Below, in pieces: positions 28,520-36,499 of a stretch of 54,996 bases of DNA. Position numbers and translations under genes: made by a program. The stretch is taken from positions 1-54,996 of the forward strand of contig CADCBK010000006.1 in assembly GCA_902799665.1 (NCBI GenBank), in the 5' to 3' direction. The first letter of the stretch is position 1. The number at the start of each line of letters is the position of its first letter. The DNA comes from an uncultured Spirochaetaceae bacterium. Its GTDB lineage: Bacteria > Spirochaetota > Spirochaetia > Treponematales > Treponemataceae. The notes beneath the pieces were generated by a model. The model worked only from the letters and a program-made list of their open reading frames with translations, ran no database searches and had not been told where the DNA came from.

Positions 28520-28540
28520 GAGCAACGCGCTTTTGACGTT

Positions 28541-29455
28541 TTACGCAAGCCTAAAAAAGCGGCGGGCGTTTTGGTCAACGGCGTCGCAAAGCGCGGCCTC
28601 TTCCATTCCGCGGGCCTGGGCGATGAACTTGTAGGTCCACTCGATGTAGGTCGGGTTGTTGGCCTTTCCCCTCATCGGAACGGGAGCCAAATACGGCGCG
28701 TCGGTTTCGACAAAAAGCATGTCTTGCGGAACGTATGACAAAAGCGCTTTCTTTTCTTCCATCTGGGACTTTTTGGCGTAAGTGGCCGAGCCGCTAAAAC
28801 TTATGACGCAGCCTAAATCCAAAAAGGCCTTGGCCTCTTCCAAGCCGTAGGAATAGCAGTGAATGACGCATCTCTCGCCCCAGCCGCTTTCCTTTACGCA
28901 AGCCAAAGTTTCCGCAAAAGCGTCGCGCGAGTGGACGATTACAGGAAGGTCCAGCTCTTTGGCCAAGGCCAGCTGCATCATAAAAAGCTCGCGTTCCGCC
29001 AAAACCATCGCCGCGTCAAAGTCGTCTTGGCTGCGGCTGTCAACGCCGCTTGGATTCCAATGATGGTCAAGACCGCACTCGCCAAGAGCGCAAAGCTTTT
29101 TTCTAAAAGGGTCTAAAGACGAGCGCGCGGCCAAAATGTTTTTCTTTAGCGTTTCCACGCAGGCGGCGCGGTTTTTAATCGAGTCGGGGTCGGGCCAAAT
29201 GCCCGCGCTAAACCAAACAAAATCGCGGCAAGCGGCGGCGGCGTTTTTTGAGGCCGCGCCAAAAGAAGAGCCGCTTTCCATAAGCGCGAAAGTTTTTTCA
29301 AAAAGCTCTTGGCGGCCGCGCAAATCGTCGCAGTCGGTTCCAATGTCAAGAGCGAATTTAACGCCGTTTTCCGCCATTTTTCTTAGAACGCCGGCGCGGG
29401 TCCATTCCTCGTCCTCGCGCAATGACTTAAAATGAAAGTGTGTGTCCGAATACAT
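28541..29455 (-). CDS. TatD-family metal-dependent hydrolase
   Basis: A 304-residue TIM-barrel hydrolase. Metal ligands appear in SDTHFHFKSL, LGECGLDHHW, VIVHSRDA and VETDAPYLAP. TatD enzymes are Mg-dependent DNases or 3'-5' exonucleases in quality control. An insertion of about 40 residues lies between the first and second ligand blocks compared with YcfH-type members. It starts 14 nt after the protease gene. Confidence 0.9.
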   Translation of the reverse strand: MYSDTHFHFKSLREDEEWTRAGVLRKMAENGVKFALDIGTDCDDLRGRQELFEKTFALMESGSSFGAASKNAAAACRDFVWFSAGIWPDPDSIKNRAACVETLKKNILAARSSLDPFRKKLCALGECGLDHHWNPSGVDSRSQDDFDAAMVLAERELFMMQLALAKELDLPVIVHSRDAFAETLACVKESGWGERCVIHCYSYGLEEAKAFLDLGCVISFSGSATYAKKSQMEEKKALLSYVPQDMLFVETDAPYLAPVPMRGKANNPTYIEWTYKFIAQARGMEEAALCDAVDQNARRFFRLA

Positions 29456-29469
29456 AACGCTCGCTCCGC

Positions 29470-31152
29470 CTAAAGCTTAAAGCCCAATACCAACTTTGCG
29501 TAAAAGTCCGCGCGCCTTAAGCTCAAGGCGGCTGAAGAGGCGTCAGAAAAATGCAGAGTGTCCGTCGCCCCCCTGCAGCCGACTTCAAAGCCTGGCCTAA
29601 AAAAAGAGCTTCCAAAATCGAATGTCGCCAGCAAGCCCAAATCGGCGAAAAACTGAAAGTCGCGGACCTTGCCAAAAGCGATTTTCAAGCCGGCGTCCGC
29701 CTTTGGACTGATTGTAAAAAGGCCAAAGCACAGGGGCAATCGCGCGACGGCTCCAACGCCAAAAATGTTCAAAGACTCGCCTCCGATTTTTCTATGCTCA
29801 AACTCAAAAAAACCGCCAATATTTCTTTCAAAGGGCAAAAACTCCAAGCCGGCGATAAAACCCGCGCTTAATTCGACATTCGATTTGTCCTTTGCAACAG
29901 GAATCAAGGCTCCGCCCGTGACGGCGACGGTGTAAGGGCTTACAAAGCCCTGCCAAGAAACTTTCGACTTTTTATCCCCGGAATTTTTTTCGGACGCGGC
30001 GCCGTCGTCCTTGCCGGATTTTTTTTCCTTGGCCTTTGGCTTTTTTTCGCCGTCCGTTCCTTGGACAGAAGCGATTCTGTAAACGCCGCTTTCTTTTTCC
30101 CAAACAAGATTTGAAAGCTTTTCGTCAAGGCCCTCGCCCGACATTTTCCCGTAAAGGTCGTGGGCAACGGCGTATCTCAAGCCTTCGATTGGATTTATTA
30201 CAAATTCGGCGGCGACGCGGTTCTTTACCTTTGTGGCGCCGTGCTTGAAAATTTCCTCAAAGCAGTCCATGCCTTTTTGGGCCGCCATGTCGTAAGAAAT
30301 AAATTTGACAAGCGCAGTGTAGTCGGAATTGGGTTCGGCCAAAACCGCCTTGAATTTTTCCTGCCGTTCCGCCTTAAAAGCCTTGTCGTCCAGCGGTTTT
30401 TTTGACCTTTCAATCAACTTTAAGGCAAGCGCGGCCGGAATCGAAAAGTTGGTCGCGTCCCGGCCCACCGCCTTCCAAGTGTTGACGCCAATGACCTCGT
30501 AGCCTGTCGCCGCGCTTTTTGACGCGACCAAAAGCGGCCCGCCGGAATTTCCCGCGTCGATTTGCGCCGAATGCTGGATTACAGTCGAGATTGAAGGGTC
30601 AATCAAGTCCTTTATGCGCGCGGCGGAATTGGTGACGCTGCCCTTTCCAAACTGCCAAACTGGTTCGTCGCCCAGCCCCGGAAAGCCGGCCGAAACGACA
30701 TCCTGGCCGTCGTAGACTTTTCCAGCGTAGAACGAAAGGCCGCGCTTAAAATAATTGGCGTTGTTCTCAAAGCGCAAAATCGCCAAGTCAATGTCGTCGT
30801 CCGTAACCAAGACATAAAGGTTATCGTACTTGGCCAGGCTTCCGTCGTCCTTTTCAAATTCCAAGCTGACGCTGGCGGCCTGGCTTACGACATGCCTGTT
30901 TGTGACAATGTAGTTTTGTCCGTCCTTGTCAACGTAGACAAAGGCCGAGCCAAAGCCTCCCTTTAAATATGAGTCAACGTATTCAGCGTAGGAATTGTAG
31001 CCGCGATTTTGCAGCTTGTCGCGAAAGCCTTCCAAAAACTTTATTTGCGCGTCGGAATATTTTTGCCGGGCGATTCCAACATAGTTTTTTACTTGAGCGA
31101 ATGCCAAAGAAGAAATAAAAAACGCGGTCAACGCAATCAAAAACTTTTTCAT
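29470..31152 (-). CDS. Secreted trypsin-like serine protease with C-terminal barrel-like domain
   Basis: A 560-residue exported protein. Signal peptide residues 1-19 end SSLAFA. A chymotrypsin-fold domain has catalytic His87 (VTNRHVVS), Asp122 (DDIDLAIL) and Ser204 (DAGNSGGPLL). A Lys/Gly-rich linker at about residues 365-395 is followed by about 160 residues of alternating short beta strands rich in Gly and aromatics, like an outer-membrane barrel. No PDZ domain is seen, unlike DegP. The start at MKKFL is chosen because the -10 box lies 6 nt upstream. Confidence 0.85.
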   Translation of the reverse strand: MKKFLIALTAFFISSLAFAQVKNYVGIARQKYSDAQIKFLEGFRDKLQNRGYNSYAEYVDSYLKGGFGSAFVYVDKDGQNYIVTNRHVVSQAASVSLEFEKDDGSLAKYDNLYVLVTDDDIDLAILRFENNANYFKRGLSFYAGKVYDGQDVVSAGFPGLGDEPVWQFGKGSVTNSAARIKDLIDPSISTVIQHSAQIDAGNSGGPLLVASKSAATGYEVIGVNTWKAVGRDATNFSIPAALALKLIERSKKPLDDKAFKAERQEKFKAVLAEPNSDYTALVKFISYDMAAQKGMDCFEEIFKHGATKVKNRVAAEFVINPIEGLRYAVAHDLYGKMSGEGLDEKLSNLVWEKESGVYRIASVQGTDGEKKPKAKEKKSGKDDGAASEKNSGDKKSKVSWQGFVSPYTVAVTGGALIPVAKDKSNVELSAGFIAGLEFLPFERNIGGFFEFEHRKIGGESLNIFGVGAVARLPLCFGLFTISPKADAGLKIAFGKVRDFQFFADLGLLATFDFGSSFFRPGFEVGCRGATDTLHFSDASSAALSLRRADFYAKLVLGFKL

Positions 31153-31158
31153 AAAGCA

Positions 31159-31187
31159 ATTATAAGTCAAGCGCTCCTTTTTTTCAA
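31159..31187 (-). promoter_or_regulatory. Promoter of the protease gene (leaderless candidate)
   Basis: TTGAAA (31182-31187), a 17-nt spacer and a perfect TATAAT (31159-31164) end 6 nt before the ATG at 31152. The predicted transcript starts at the start codon. Confidence 0.7.
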
Positions 31188-31198
31188 GTTGCCAAAAG

Positions 31199-31224
31199 TT
31201 AAAAAAAGGCGCCCGCAGGCGCCC
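31199..31224 (-). terminator. Terminator of the secreted-protein gene
   Basis: GGCGCC (31208-31213) and GGCGCC (31218-31223) form a stem with a 4-nt loop. A T run follows on the minus strand, 10 nt after the gene's stop. Confidence 0.85.
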
Positions 31225-31233
31225 TTTTCATAT

Positions 31234-31881
31234 TTATTCTTGAATGTTTTTGGCCGTTTCGTTGTACGCGTCCATCCAAGGAGTTCCGGCGTAATAGCTT
31301 TGGAATTTTTTTGTGGCAAGTTTATAAAATTGCTTTGTGCAAGGCTTTCCCTTGAACACAAGCTTATTGGGCGTTTGCACGTCCGTAAATTTCTCGCCGG
31401 CAGAAGCGGCGAAAGCGACAGACTCAGCGAAAATCATTCCATAAGTGTAAACGCCAGGCTCGTTGGGAACGTCGATGACCAAAACCTGCTGGTTGGGCTT
31501 AAAGTCCATGTCCCAAACATTGTCAGAGCCAAAAAGCTTGTTTCCTTTTTGGACAACGCCGCCCGTCATTCTACCCTTCATCTTTGTAATCATATAGCGG
31601 CTTCCGGGCTTGCAGGGCTTGAAAATCGTCCAGCTTTGCATGTCGCCAAAAGGATACTCAAACGACTGCTCGTCAACGCCAAGCTTGGGATTGATTTGCT
31701 TGAACGTCGCCGCGTCGTTTCCCGGCATCGTAAAAAAGATTACGCAAGAATTTTCGGGCGTCATCGACTCGTCATACTGGCCGGCGTAGCTTCCATTTTT
31801 AGCAGCCTTTTTTTGGGCAAAGGCGTTGCTGGCAAAAAGAAGAGCGGCAAAAAGCGCGGCCGCCGCAATGTTTTTTCTCAT
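31234..31881 (-). CDS. Secreted protein of unknown function behind a poly-G promoter
   Basis: A 215-residue protein with a clear signal peptide (MRKNIAAAALFAALLFASNA, cleavage near FAQ). The mature part is basic and beta-rich, with a PGVYTYGMIFA block and a conserved-looking Lys/Tyr-rich tail; I recognise no family. An AAGGAG Shine-Dalgarno site lies 7 nt before the ATG. Its promoter carries an 11-G tract in the spacer, so on/off or graded expression by slipped-strand mispairing is possible. It has its own terminator and is a single-gene unit. Confidence 0.8.
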   Translation of the reverse strand: MRKNIAAAALFAALLFASNAFAQKKAAKNGSYAGQYDESMTPENSCVIFFTMPGNDAATFKQINPKLGVDEQSFEYPFGDMQSWTIFKPCKPGSRYMITKMKGRMTGGVVQKGNKLFGSDNVWDMDFKPNQQVLVIDVPNEPGVYTYGMIFAESVAFAASAGEKFTDVQTPNKLVFKGKPCTKQFYKLATKKFQSYYAGTPWMDAYNETAKNIQE

Positions 31882-31912
31882 AACAATTCTCCTTGATAAA
31901 ATTTTTTCTTCT

Positions 31913-31942
31913 ATATTACCCCCCCCCCCGAAAATTTGTCAA
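31913..31942 (-). promoter_or_regulatory. Candidate phase-variable promoter with poly-G spacer
   Basis: A consensus TTGACA (31937-31942) and TAATAT (31913-31918) are separated by exactly 18 nt, 11 of which are an unbroken G run on the minus strand (31919-31929). Loss of one G would give the optimal 17-nt spacing. Confidence 0.75.
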
Positions 31943-31971
31943 GCAAATGGCGGCATGCTTTGGCGCTCGGC

Positions 31972-32011
31972 AAAAGCCCAAAAGCCCAAAAGCCCAAAAG
32001 CCCAAAAGCCC
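31972..32011. repeat. Five tandem copies of AAAAGCCC
   Basis: Five perfect 8-bp units with a partial sixth lie between the poly-G promoter and the tRNA-Leu promoter. This is a second slippage-prone tract within 100 bp. Confidence 0.9.
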
Positions 32012-32024
32012 AAAACACCCCTTC

Positions 32025-32053
32025 TTGCGCAAAATGAAAAAAACTGTTATTAT
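32025..32053 (+). promoter_or_regulatory. Promoter of tRNA-Leu
   Basis: TTGCGC (32025-32030), a 17-nt spacer and TATTAT (32048-32053) lie 9 nt before the mature tRNA 5' end. Confidence 0.65.
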
Positions 32054-32062
32054 GCTTTCGTC

Positions 32063-32148
32063 GCCGAAATGGTGGAATTGGTAGACACAAGGGACTTAAA
32101 ATCCCTCGGCCGTAAAAGGCCGTGCCGGTTCAATCCCGGTTTTCGGCA
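32063..32148 (+). tRNA. tRNA-Leu (anticodon UAA)
   Basis: An 86-nt class II tRNA with a 7-bp acceptor stem GCCGAAA/TTTCGGC and discriminator A. The anticodon stem AGGGA/TCCCT encloses loop CTTAAAA with anticodon TAA. A long variable arm (GGCCGTAAAAGGCC region) and a T arm with GTTCAATCC are present. CCA is not encoded. Confidence 0.97.
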
Positions 32149-32160
32149 TAGACAGCAGAC

Positions 32161-32193
32161 AAAAAAAATCCGCCTTCCGGCGGATTTTTTTTT
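32161..32193. terminator. Bidirectional terminator between tRNA-Leu and the zinc-binding gene
   Basis: The stem AATCCGCC/GGCGGATT (32167-32174, 32179-32186) has a 4-nt loop and A and T runs on both sides. It serves the tRNA and the convergent minus-strand gene ending at 32192. Confidence 0.9.
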
Positions 32194-32653
32194 ATTTGAC
32201 CTTAGAGAATAACTCCGCCATCTCGCCGCGCCAAGCGCCTGGATTGTTTCGGTCTTCCCACTCGATTATTTTTTCAATCTTAAAATGCTTTGCGTCCGAA
32301 GGGTTTTCTCTTGTAATCACCGCAAAGCGGCCCTGGCCAATGTAAGCGATGTTTTGGTTTGAAGCCAAAGATTCCGCCGCGTTAAGCTTTTCCAAAACGC
32401 AGTCAAAATGCATCGGCTGTCCGCTCGCCTTGTCGGCAATCGCGCTGGACAAATCTTCTATCGGCTTTCCGCAAGCGGGACAAATCGTCTCGCGGGCCTT
32501 AAACTCGCGGATCGCGCTTTCACGCGCGGCAATGTCGGCGGGAGTCTCAGGATTAAAATGGCTCCTGGGCTGCTGCCTGCTTTCCGGCCTGTTGTTGGAC
32601 CATGAACTTTTTTGCCTGTTGTTTCTTCTGTTGTTTCTGTCTCTTCTTCCCAT
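32192..32653 (-). CDS. Small basic protein with a Cys/His metal-binding motif
   Basis: A 153-residue protein. The first 35 residues are rich in Arg, Asn and Gln (MGRRDRNNRRNNRQ), as in nucleic-acid-binding tails. A CPACGKPI motif near residue 58 and a HFDC motif near residue 82 could form one zinc site. The rest (YIGQGRFAVITRE, IIEWEDR) is unrecognised. Its ATG overlaps the upstream stop as TAATG. An RNA-associated role is inference. Confidence 0.7.
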   Translation of the reverse strand: MGRRDRNNRRNNRQKSSWSNNRPESRQQPRSHFNPETPADIAARESAIREFKARETICPACGKPIEDLSSAIADKASGQPMHFDCVLEKLNAAESLASNQNIAYIGQGRFAVITRENPSDAKHFKIEKIIEWEDRNNPGAWRGEMAELFSKVK

Positions 32654-32868
32654 TACGAATACAATCCTTCCTTAGCATTTAAATGCAATTCGTCAGGATT
32701 GTCAACCATGTTGCGGCTAATTACATACGCGATTCTATTAATCGCATTGTCAAGGTATGAAGAGTCGTGAATTTTTTCCCGCAAAGCCAATAATCTTGGA
32801 GGCAAATCTTCATATTCGTATTCCGCCTCGGCAACATCATAAGCGGCAAAGTCTAACGCAGCGCTCAT
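32653..32868 (-). CDS. Small acidic hypothetical protein
   Basis: A 71-residue protein with an acidic, Tyr-rich N-terminal half (AEAEYEYEDLPP) and a helical C-terminal half. I recognise no family. It is translationally coupled to the zinc-motif gene, so the two probably act together. A GGAGGAAG stretch lies about 13 nt upstream of the ATG, a long spacing. Confidence 0.6.
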   Translation of the reverse strand: MSAALDFAAYDVAEAEYEYEDLPPRLLALREKIHDSSYLDNAINRIAYVISRNMVDNPDELHLNAKEGLYS

Positions 32869-32932
32869 TTCTTAGGATCTTCCTCCCGACACCCAAAATA
32901 GTTAAGACAAGCGGCAAAAGGCCGCCAATTGT

Positions 32933-33304
32933 TCAGTTTTCTGAAAATGCATTTTCTATCAGATGAACGCGTTCAAAGCCGGGAAGCCCAACAGCGACAA
33001 CGTCAAATCTGATTATCTTGTTACTATATTGTCGATGGTTTTTCAAAAAATATTTAGCGGTTTCTACAATCTTGCGTCTTTTTCTTGGCCCTAGTTCCGC
33101 GGCCAAAACCTCGGCGTTGCCGTTTGGAAGCGCCTTGACTTCCACAAAAACCAACAAATCGTCTTTTTGGACAATTATGTCTATCTCGCCAAAGCGAGTC
33201 CTAAAATTGCGCTCCAACACTAAAAAGCCTTGGCTCTCGTAAAGGTTCGCGGCCTCGGCCTCGCCGGCGGCTCCTAAAAGCTTTGTGTTTGAGGAATTCT
33301 TCAT
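32933..33304 (-). CDS. YraN family (UPF0102) nuclease-like protein
   Basis: A 123-residue protein with the PD-(D/E)XK-like core: GEAEAANLYESQGF, the metal-binding GEIDIIV and VFVEVK, then RKRRKIVETAKYF. The family is widespread and thought to act on DNA, but its role is not settled. It lies near the rplS cluster and FhlB homologue, as in other bacteria with this gene order. Confidence 0.9.
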   Translation of the reverse strand: MKNSSNTKLLGAAGEAEAANLYESQGFLVLERNFRTRFGEIDIIVQKDDLLVFVEVKALPNGNAEVLAAELGPRKRRKIVETAKYFLKNHRQYSNKIIRFDVVAVGLPGFERVHLIENAFSEN

Positions 33305-33309
33305 CAGGC

Positions 33310-33606
33310 CTAAATTTCTTCCAGCTCTTCAACGTCGTCAGCGTCTTCAACCGGGGACGCTTTTTCAAAGCGCTTTTTGTCAAAGCCGGCCATGCGGCTT
33401 ATGTTGGCGCCTTCCTCCAGCTCTAGAACGTGGCCGCTTGTCAAGAGATACTTGATGTTCCATCTTTTGATGGCTGCCAAATGGTAAGGCTTTACGGTCT
33501 TTCCTTCGGCCAAAAACATGTTCTTTCCGTCGTCAAAAAAAACAGGGGCGGAAAACATCATGTTCAGCTTCGCGTCCGCGGCGCTAAATTTACTCATCAT
33601 GCCCAT
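33310..33606 (-). CDS. Stand-alone small domain protein
   Basis: A 98-residue protein. The core, from FSAPVFFDDGKNMF through AEGKTVKPYHLAAIKRW to YLLTSG, resembles the short module often seen at the N-terminus of larger spirochaetal signalling proteins, which I recall with HD-GYP domains. Here nothing follows it except an acidic tail ending DADDVEELEEI. It may be a free adaptor or a truncated gene. It lies between the FhlB homologue and yraN. Confidence 0.65.
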   Translation of the reverse strand: MGMMSKFSAADAKLNMMFSAPVFFDDGKNMFLAEGKTVKPYHLAAIKRWNIKYLLTSGHVLELEEGANISRMAGFDKKRFEKASPVEDADDVEELEEI

Positions 33607-33640
33607 TTTTTTTACCCTCTCTACGCAAGTCAGGACAGAC

Positions 33641-33895
33641 TCAACTCTTTTTTAAATCAACAAAAAAGGCGAAAATCTTCGCCACGATTTCCCATGTTTC
33701 TTGCGGAATTACGGAACCAAGCTCCTGCAGGGTCAAAAAGTCGGCCAACTCCGCGTTTTTGACCATGGGAATTTTTTCCCGCTCCGCGATTTCCAACATT
33801 TTTTCAGCCAAACGGCCTTTTCCGCTTGCAACCAGCAAGGGAGCGGCCGCGCCTTCCGGATACTTTAGCGCGACGGCTTTTTTTTCGTTTTTCAT
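33641..33895 (-). CDS. FhlB: stand-alone FlhB C-terminal domain homologue
   Basis: An 84-residue protein matching the cytoplasmic domain of the flagellar export-gate protein FlhB (VALKYPEGAAAPLLVASGKG, then EIAEREKIPMVKN and ELGSVIPQETWEIVAKI). It lacks the autocleavage NPTH site, as expected for FhlB/YlqH-type proteins. It overlaps the FliK-like gene by 4 nt (ATGA), the same pairing as Bacillus ylqG-ylqH. Confidence 0.88.
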   Translation of the reverse strand: MKNEKKAVALKYPEGAAAPLLVASGKGRLAEKMLEIAEREKIPMVKNAELADFLTLQELGSVIPQETWEIVAKIFAFFVDLKKS

Positions 33896-35139
33896 GCAAA
33901 GCCCTCTACGCCAAAAAAAGGCAAGTCTTCCGTGCCGAATGTTGAAAATTTCTCAAAGTCCAAAAGCTCAAGCTTAACGCCCTGCCCAATGGAATCGGCC
34001 AACGACCTTAAACTTTCCAGCTTCATTTCTTGCAAAGCGCTTTTGTCTTGACTGGAAACAACAAGCTTTTCAACTTTTTTATTCTTAAAGTATAGCGCAA
34101 AAAAAACGTTTGCGCAAATGCTTTTAAAGTTTATGAGCATTTTTTCCACAGAAGCGTTTTCATAGTCCAAATAAAGGCGAAGAGCCCCATTTCCATTCTC
34201 GCCACCATTATTTCGCGCGGCGATTTTGTATTCAAAAGGAAAGAAGATCCAGCCCTTTTGTTTTTCTTGGGTGGAACTGCCGCCGCCCCGCAAGTGGTTG
34301 AACAAGGCCAGGGCGCCTGCCTTTTCTTCCGAAAAAGAAGAGGCCGAAAATCCGCCGCCGCCCTCAAATTGCAAGCCGCCAAAAACGTCAAAAAAGCGCT
34401 TCACTTCGCCAAGAATTCGCTCGTAATCCGCGCCCGCGCTTTCCCGGCCAAAAGCATCATCGCCGGAAGCGCCTTGTCCGCCGTCCTCTTGGCCGCTGAC
34501 TTTTTGGCCGACCGCCTCATCGCCTGCGTCCGGGCCATCTTGGCCTTGCGCGTTTTGGCCGCCGTCTTTTTGGCCGTCCTGCCGGGAACCGGCCTCCGAG
34601 CCTTTCCCTCCGCCAAGGGCGTCCATAATTTCATCCAAGGCGGCGCTTTCGCTGTCAACGCCTTTTTCTTCCAAAGCCAGCGCGGCTTCGGCGGCTTCGG
34701 CTTCGCGGCCCTTGAACTTTTGGGCGGCGCGGCGAATTTTTTGCATAAAGCGGGCGTCAATCTTAAAGCCGCTTTGCGTCATGGCCTGCAATATTTTGGC
34801 GCTTACGCCGTCGGCGCCCAGTCCTAAAGCCTCCAAGAAAGCGCTTGTTTCCGGGCTCAACGCTTCAAAGGCTTTCGCCATGTTTTCGCCGCCGCCTCCG
34901 GACGCGGGAACTATTTTCAAGGCCACGCTTCCGCCGGCCAAGGAGATTTGCGCCCTAAAAGTTTGGCCGGCGGCAAGTTTTTGGGCTGACCTAGCGGTAA
35001 AGCGGCCGCCGGCAAAAGAAAGCAAGTAATTTCCGCCGCCCAAATTTCTTAAAACGCGCGCAAAAACAAAATCGCCCTCCCGCAAGTTCTGCTGAACTCC
35101 AGAAAGGGCGTTTTGTGATTTTACGCTTAGTATTTGCAT
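33892..35139 (-). CDS. FliK/YlqG-like flagellar hook-length-type protein
   Basis: A 415-residue protein. The N-terminal 90 residues are a beta-rich domain. A long Gly/Asp/Gln-rich low-complexity region (residues about 190-260, repeats of GQKDGGQ and GQDG type) follows. The C-terminal 130 residues resemble the FliK C-terminal domain (LRLYLDYENASVEKMLINFK, LKLELLDF). The start at ATG 35139 replaces an upper TTG. It is coupled to the FhlB homologue. A role in hook-length or export switching is inferred. Confidence 0.75.
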   Translation of the reverse strand: MQILSVKSQNALSGVQQNLREGDFVFARVLRNLGGGNYLLSFAGGRFTARSAQKLAAGQTFRAQISLAGGSVALKIVPASGGGGENMAKAFEALSPETSAFLEALGLGADGVSAKILQAMTQSGFKIDARFMQKIRRAAQKFKGREAEAAEAALALEEKGVDSESAALDEIMDALGGGKGSEAGSRQDGQKDGGQNAQGQDGPDAGDEAVGQKVSGQEDGGQGASGDDAFGRESAGADYERILGEVKRFFDVFGGLQFEGGGGFSASSFSEEKAGALALFNHLRGGGSSTQEKQKGWIFFPFEYKIAARNNGGENGNGALRLYLDYENASVEKMLINFKSICANVFFALYFKNKKVEKLVVSSQDKSALQEMKLESLRSLADSIGQGVKLELLDFEKFSTFGTEDLPFFGVEGFA

Positions 35140-35146
35140 AAGTCCG

Positions 35147-35248
35147 GTCAAGGCACGCTACGCTTAAGGCCTTGACTCGGCCTTTTTGAGGCGCGAATAA
35201 AAATTATCGCGCCTCAATAACCTGCGTAAAAAAACGCAGGAGCGTGCC
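35147..35248 (-). promoter_or_regulatory. Structured leader between rplS and the FliK-like gene
   Basis: Two local hairpins are present: CCTGCGT/ACGCAGG (35221-35240) and a 9-bp stem (35188-35196 with 35207-35215). Two long-range pairings compete: 35152-35159 with 35241-35248, and 35147-35154 with 35169-35176. The competing pairs share bases 35152-35154, so the RNA could switch between folds. Confidence 0.5.
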
Positions 35249-35254
35249 ATTCGA

Positions 35255-35728
35255 TTATTTCTTCTCGGCTGCGGCCTCGGCGGCGTGCTCAGCCTTCTGC
35301 TCGGCCTTGATCTCCGCTTCCTTTTGGGCGGCGGCGGCGTCAGCGCGGGCGTTGCGGGCTGCGATGGCGGCTGCAACGGCTCCGCCAACAAGCTGCTTAA
35401 CCTTGGCTTTCTTTCCAATCTTCTCGCGGATGTAGTAAAGCTTGGCGCGGCGAACTTTGCCGGGGCGAACGACTTCTACCTTTACGATGCGGGGCGAGTT
35501 GATCGGGAACACGCGCTCTACGCCAACGCCAAAAGAAGTCTTTCTGACAGTGAATGTGCGGCGGGCGCCGGCATTCTTCATGCAAAGAACGAGGCCTTCA
35601 AAAACCTGAATGCGCTCTGTCTTTCCTTCGATAATCTTGAAGTAAACCTTTACGGTGTCTCCAACATTAAAGGCTTGGGCGCCAGCGCGCTTCTGGCCTT
35701 CTTCAATAGTCTTAATTAAGTCCATCAT
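35255..35728 (-). CDS. rplS: 50S ribosomal protein L19 with C-terminal extension
   Basis: A 157-residue L19. The core (1-115) matches the family: [50 protein letters not shown]. Residues about 116-157 are an extra Ala/Glu/Lys-rich, probably helical tail (L19 usually has 110-125 residues). The ATG overlaps the trmD stop as ATGA. Confidence 0.96.
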   Translation of the reverse strand: MMDLIKTIEEGQKRAGAQAFNVGDTVKVYFKIIEGKTERIQVFEGLVLCMKNAGARRTFTVRKTSFGVGVERVFPINSPRIVKVEVVRPGKVRRAKLYYIREKIGKKAKVKQLVGGAVAAAIAARNARADAAAAQKEAEIKAEQKAEHAAEAAAEKK

Positions 35729-36495
35729 TTTCTCCGTTTGGGATTATGCTTTTTGTAAGCAAAACCCGTAATCTCCTCAATCATCTTTTCGGCTTCCGCT
35801 GTCAAGCTTCCGTTCATTCTCGCCTGGGCGAGCAAGTCGGGCCTGTTCATGAAAGTCTTTTCAAGGCGTTTTTTAAAACGCCACTTTCGGATTTCTTCAT
35901 GGTTTCCGCCAGTCAAAACTTGCGGAACTTCCATTCCCTTATACACAGGCGGCCTAGTGTATTGAGGGTACTCCAAAAGCGAGCCGGTATAGCTTTCTTC
36001 GTCAAGCGACTCGGAAGAAATCACGCCGTCAATCAAACGATACACAGTATCAACGATGACAAGCGCGGCAACTTCGCCGCTGGACATCACATAGTCTCCG
36101 ACACTAATTTCGTCGTCAACATATTCGTCGATAATCCGCTGGTCGATTCCTTCGTACCGGCCGCAAATTATCACAAGCTCTTTTTCCCGGCTCAATTCTT
36201 GCGCTTTCTTTTGCGTCAAGGGCCTTCCGCTTGGGGTCACGTAAACAACTCGCTTTCCCTTTTTGTAGGCCTCAACGCTGTCAAGCGCTTTTCCAAGAGG
36301 CTCAGGCAACATAAGCTGCCCCGCCCCTCCGCCATACGGACTGTCATCACAAGTGCGGTGTTTGTCAAGAGCGAAATCTCTGACATTCACCAAATCGTAG
36401 GCAATAATTCCCTTTTCAACCGCTTTCGCCATGATTGAGGCTTCAAAAAAAGCGCGCGGAATCTCAGGAAATAAGGTCAGCACAGTAAATTTCAT
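35725..36495 (-). CDS. trmD: tRNA (guanine-N1)-methyltransferase
   Basis: A 256-residue SPOUT enzyme that makes m1G37. It shows [16 protein letters not shown] at the start, [13 protein letters not shown], the knot region [13 protein letters not shown] and [12 protein letters not shown], and the [17 protein letters not shown] block. Length is typical. It sits between rimM (4 nt) and rplS (overlap), the standard order. Confidence 0.97.
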   Translation of the reverse strand: MKFTVLTLFPEIPRAFFEASIMAKAVEKGIIAYDLVNVRDFALDKHRTCDDSPYGGGAGQLMLPEPLGKALDSVEAYKKGKRVVYVTPSGRPLTQKKAQELSREKELVIICGRYEGIDQRIIDEYVDDEISVGDYVMSSGEVAALVIVDTVYRLIDGVISSESLDEESYTGSLLEYPQYTRPPVYKGMEVPQVLTGGNHEEIRKWRFKKRLEKTFMNRPDLLAQARMNGSLTAEAEKMIEEITGFAYKKHNPKRRK

Positions 36496-36499
36496 GGAA

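Noticed and set aside
31009..31896. Plus-strand open frame of 295 codons
   Set aside because: It is antisense to the protease and the secreted-protein gene, both of which have signal peptides and good start signals.
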